DNA of 6,156 nucleotides, taken from NCBI GenBank assembly GCA_019752835.1, contig JAIELR010000140.1, positions 1 to 6,156 of the forward strand, in the 5' to 3' direction. The translations under genes were made by a program, and so were the position numbers. Below are positions 4,682-6,156 of the stretch, in pieces (positions within the stretch are counted from its first letter, which is position 1; every line of letters starts with the position of its first letter). Origin of the DNA: Gammaproteobacteria bacterium. GTDB taxonomy: Bacteria > Pseudomonadota > Gammaproteobacteria > UBA1113. Below the pieces are notes generated by a model. That model searched no databases. It saw only the letters and a program-made list of their open reading frames with translations, and was not told the origin of the DNA.

Positions 4682-5727
4682 TTAAAAATAGAACTACTAT
4701 AATCTGGTTATGTTTTGCCGGCGCCTTAGTCCTTTTTTATTTTCTATCGCCTATTTTAACGCCTTTTTTTATTGCTGCGTTTATTGCTTATTTGGCAGAT
4801 CCCCTCGTAAATCAATTACAACGCCTAAAATTGCCGCGACTTTGTGCTGTATTGGTGGTTTTTATATTGATGAGTGCTTTAGTTGCGCTGTTCTTATTAA
4901 TTTTTATTCCCTTATTGCAACAGCAAATTACGAACCTTTTTGCGAAAGTACCTGATATTATCGCTTGGGTAGAACTGAGTTTATTGCCTTGGCTTAATGA
5001 ACATTTAGGATTGTCTCTCAGCTTGGATGCTAACTATCTCAAGCAAGCCTTGCCGAATGATTTGCAACAGGCTGGCGCTGTCATCAATAATCTTTCGCAT
5101 ACTCTTTTTAGCTCCAGCAAAACTGTATTTGTTTGGGTTGCTAATTTATTGTTTATTCCAGTTCTATTGTTTTATTTATTACGTGATTGGCCTGTTTTAT
5201 TACAAAATGTAAAAAATTTATTGCCGCGCCGAAATGAGCCCGGCATTATGGCACTTGCGCGTGAGTGTAATGAGGTTTTAGGTGCTTTTTTACGAGGTCA
5301 GTTTTTAGTTATGTTGTCATTAGGCTTGATTTATTCATTAGGCCTGACTCTGATAGGTTTAAATACGAGCTTTTTAATTGGATTAAGTGCGGGCCTTTTA
5401 TGTATTGTTCCTTATTTAGGGTTTATTGTCGGCATTGCAGCAGCGTTGATCGCAGCACTTTTACAATTTCATGATATAACACACTGCATTTACGTGATTA
5501 TTGTGTTTGTGATTGCGCAAAGCATTGAAGGAACAATACTGACTCCTAATTTAGTGGGCGATCGTATTGGATTGCATCCGGTCGCGGTAATTTTTTCAAT
5601 ATTGGCTGGCGGTCAATTATTTGGTTTCTTTGGTATTTTGCTCGCCTTGCCAGTGGCTGCCGTTGCCATGGTATTTTTGCGACATCTTCGTAAGCGCTAT
5701 ATTAATAGCCAATTGTACCGAACTTAG
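4678..5727 (+). CDS. perM: AI-2E family transporter, PerM-like
   Basis: This is a polytopic inner-membrane protein of the AI-2E exporter superfamily; E. coli PerM is described as a putative permease and the true substrate is generally unknown. The 349 residues match the family length of about 350. Hydrophobic segments lie near 7-25, 27-40, 57-79, 148-168, 207-228, 231-262, 268-285 and 302-334. A more polar stretch at about 81-146 lies between the third and fourth segments. Family landmarks are FLRGQ (204-208), PYLG (245-248), the segment LTPNLVGDRIGLHPVAV (288-304) and the GGQLFGFFGILLALPVAA ending. The start is TTG 4678, supported by AGGAG at 4664-4668. It overlaps the upstream gene by 4 bases and ends 4 bases before hda. 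E. coli perM also lies a few genes from hda, which supports the assignment by context. Assigning AI-2 as substrate is not justified. Confidence 0.9.
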   Translation: MIKNRTTIIWLCFAGALVLFYFLSPILTPFFIAAFIAYLADPLVNQLQRLKLPRLCAVLVVFILMSALVALFLLIFIPLLQQQITNLFAKVPDIIAWVELSLLPWLNEHLGLSLSLDANYLKQALPNDLQQAGAVINNLSHTLFSSSKTVFVWVANLLFIPVLLFYLLRDWPVLLQNVKNLLPRRNEPGIMALARECNEVLGAFLRGQFLVMLSLGLIYSLGLTLIGLNTSFLIGLSAGLLCIVPYLGFIVGIAAALIAALLQFHDITHCIYVIIVFVIAQSIEGTILTPNLVGDRIGLHPVAVIFSILAGGQLFGFFGILLALPVAAVAMVFLRHLRKRYINSQLYRT

Positions 5728-5731
5728 CCAA

Positions 5732-6156
5732 ATGAGTTTATCTGATGCAGAACAATTGGTTTTAAAAGGCATACAATTAAAAGATGATGCCACTTTTCGT
5801 AATTTTTTTCCGGCGAAAAATGCACATGTTTTAAATTTTTTACAATATTATGAAGTAAATTCCCCTGATTGGTTTGTTTATTTGTGGGGAAAATCCAGCA
5901 GTGGACGTACTCATTTATTGCATGCAATTTGTCATCAAGCCAAGCAACAAACCGCTATTTATTTACCCATGTCGCAGAATGATACAAATCACTTGGAACC
6001 CTCTATTTTTGACGATCTAGAAGGCTATGATTGGGTCTGTATTGACGATATTCACGCGATTATCAATCAGCCGAAGTGGGAAATGGCTTTATTCAATTTG
6101 TATAATCGATTGCATGAACAAGGCCGACGTTTAATTGTGACAGCAGATCGACCTCC
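5732..6156 (+). CDS. hda: DnaA regulatory inactivator Hda, N-terminal part, 3' end outside window
   Basis: Hda is a DnaA-related AAA+ protein that, bound to the DNA-loaded beta clamp, stimulates hydrolysis of DnaA-bound ATP and so prevents re-initiation at oriC. The reading frame is open from ATG 5732 to the window edge: 141 full codons of about 235-250 expected. The N-terminus has QLVL (8-11), placed where Hda proteins carry the clamp-binding QL-type motif, then LKDDATFRNFFPAKN. The P-loop is WGKSSSGRTHLLHA (52-65), where Hda proteins typically have Arg (here R59) in place of the Walker A Lys of DnaA. Walker B is VCIDDIH (102-108). WEMALFNLYNRL (116-127), and TADRPP as the last residues visible, also match Hda. 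No clear Shine-Dalgarno is present and the start is 4 bases after the upstream stop, so translation is probably coupled. The sensor and lid parts are not in view. Confidence 0.93.
   Translation, partial: MSLSDAEQLVLKGIQLKDDATFRNFFPAKNAHVLNFLQYYEVNSPDWFVYLWGKSSSGRTHLLHAICHQAKQQTAIYLPMSQNDTNHLEPSIFDDLEGYDWVCIDDIHAIINQPKWEMALFNLYNRLHEQGRRLIVTADRP

Overview
The window reads as ordinary gammaproteobacterial chromosome with modest G+C, every gene on the + strand. The gene order lepA-lepB-rnc-era-recO is the classic gammaproteobacterial housekeeping cluster. Protein wording (Era, Hda, LepB) fits a gammaproteobacterium of the Legionella/Coxiella kind, but that placement is made from memory of the families and not from a search; no species can be named.

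Layout. Positions 1-685 hold the C-terminal part of LepA (elongation factor 4). A 135-base gap follows (686-820) and is almost entirely filled by a 127-base imperfect palindrome. Then comes a tight run: lepB (821-1591), rnc (1594-2292), era (2285-3187) and recO (3174-3881), with spacings of +2, -8 and -14 bases, so very probably one translationally coupled operon. A 239-base gap (3882-4120) carries a second, longer copy of the same palindromic element, its left arm interrupted by a cluster of small hairpins. A second run follows: a CDP-alcohol phosphatidyltransferase (4121-4681), a PerM/AI-2E family membrane protein starting at TTG (4678-5727), and the first 141 codons of hda (5732 to the window end).

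How the genes fit together. The first operon combines protein export (LepB cleaves signal peptides), double-stranded RNA processing and ribosome maturation (RNase III, Era) and recombinational repair (RecO). The second combines membrane phospholipid synthesis, a membrane permease-like protein and control of replication initiation (Hda acts on DnaA-ATP).

The part most worth attention is the pair of palindromic repeats. Both lie in the same orientation, each ends 3-5 bases before a start codon, and the right end of each supplies the Shine-Dalgarno sequence of the next gene (lepB; the phosphatidyltransferase), while the matching left end could pair with and hide it. They bracket lepB-rnc-era-recO as direct repeats, and the first lies just ahead of the operon that encodes RNase III, an enzyme that cuts long RNA hairpins. 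No CRISPR array, tRNA, rRNA or transposase gene was seen. No gene-free stretch exceeds 300 bases.
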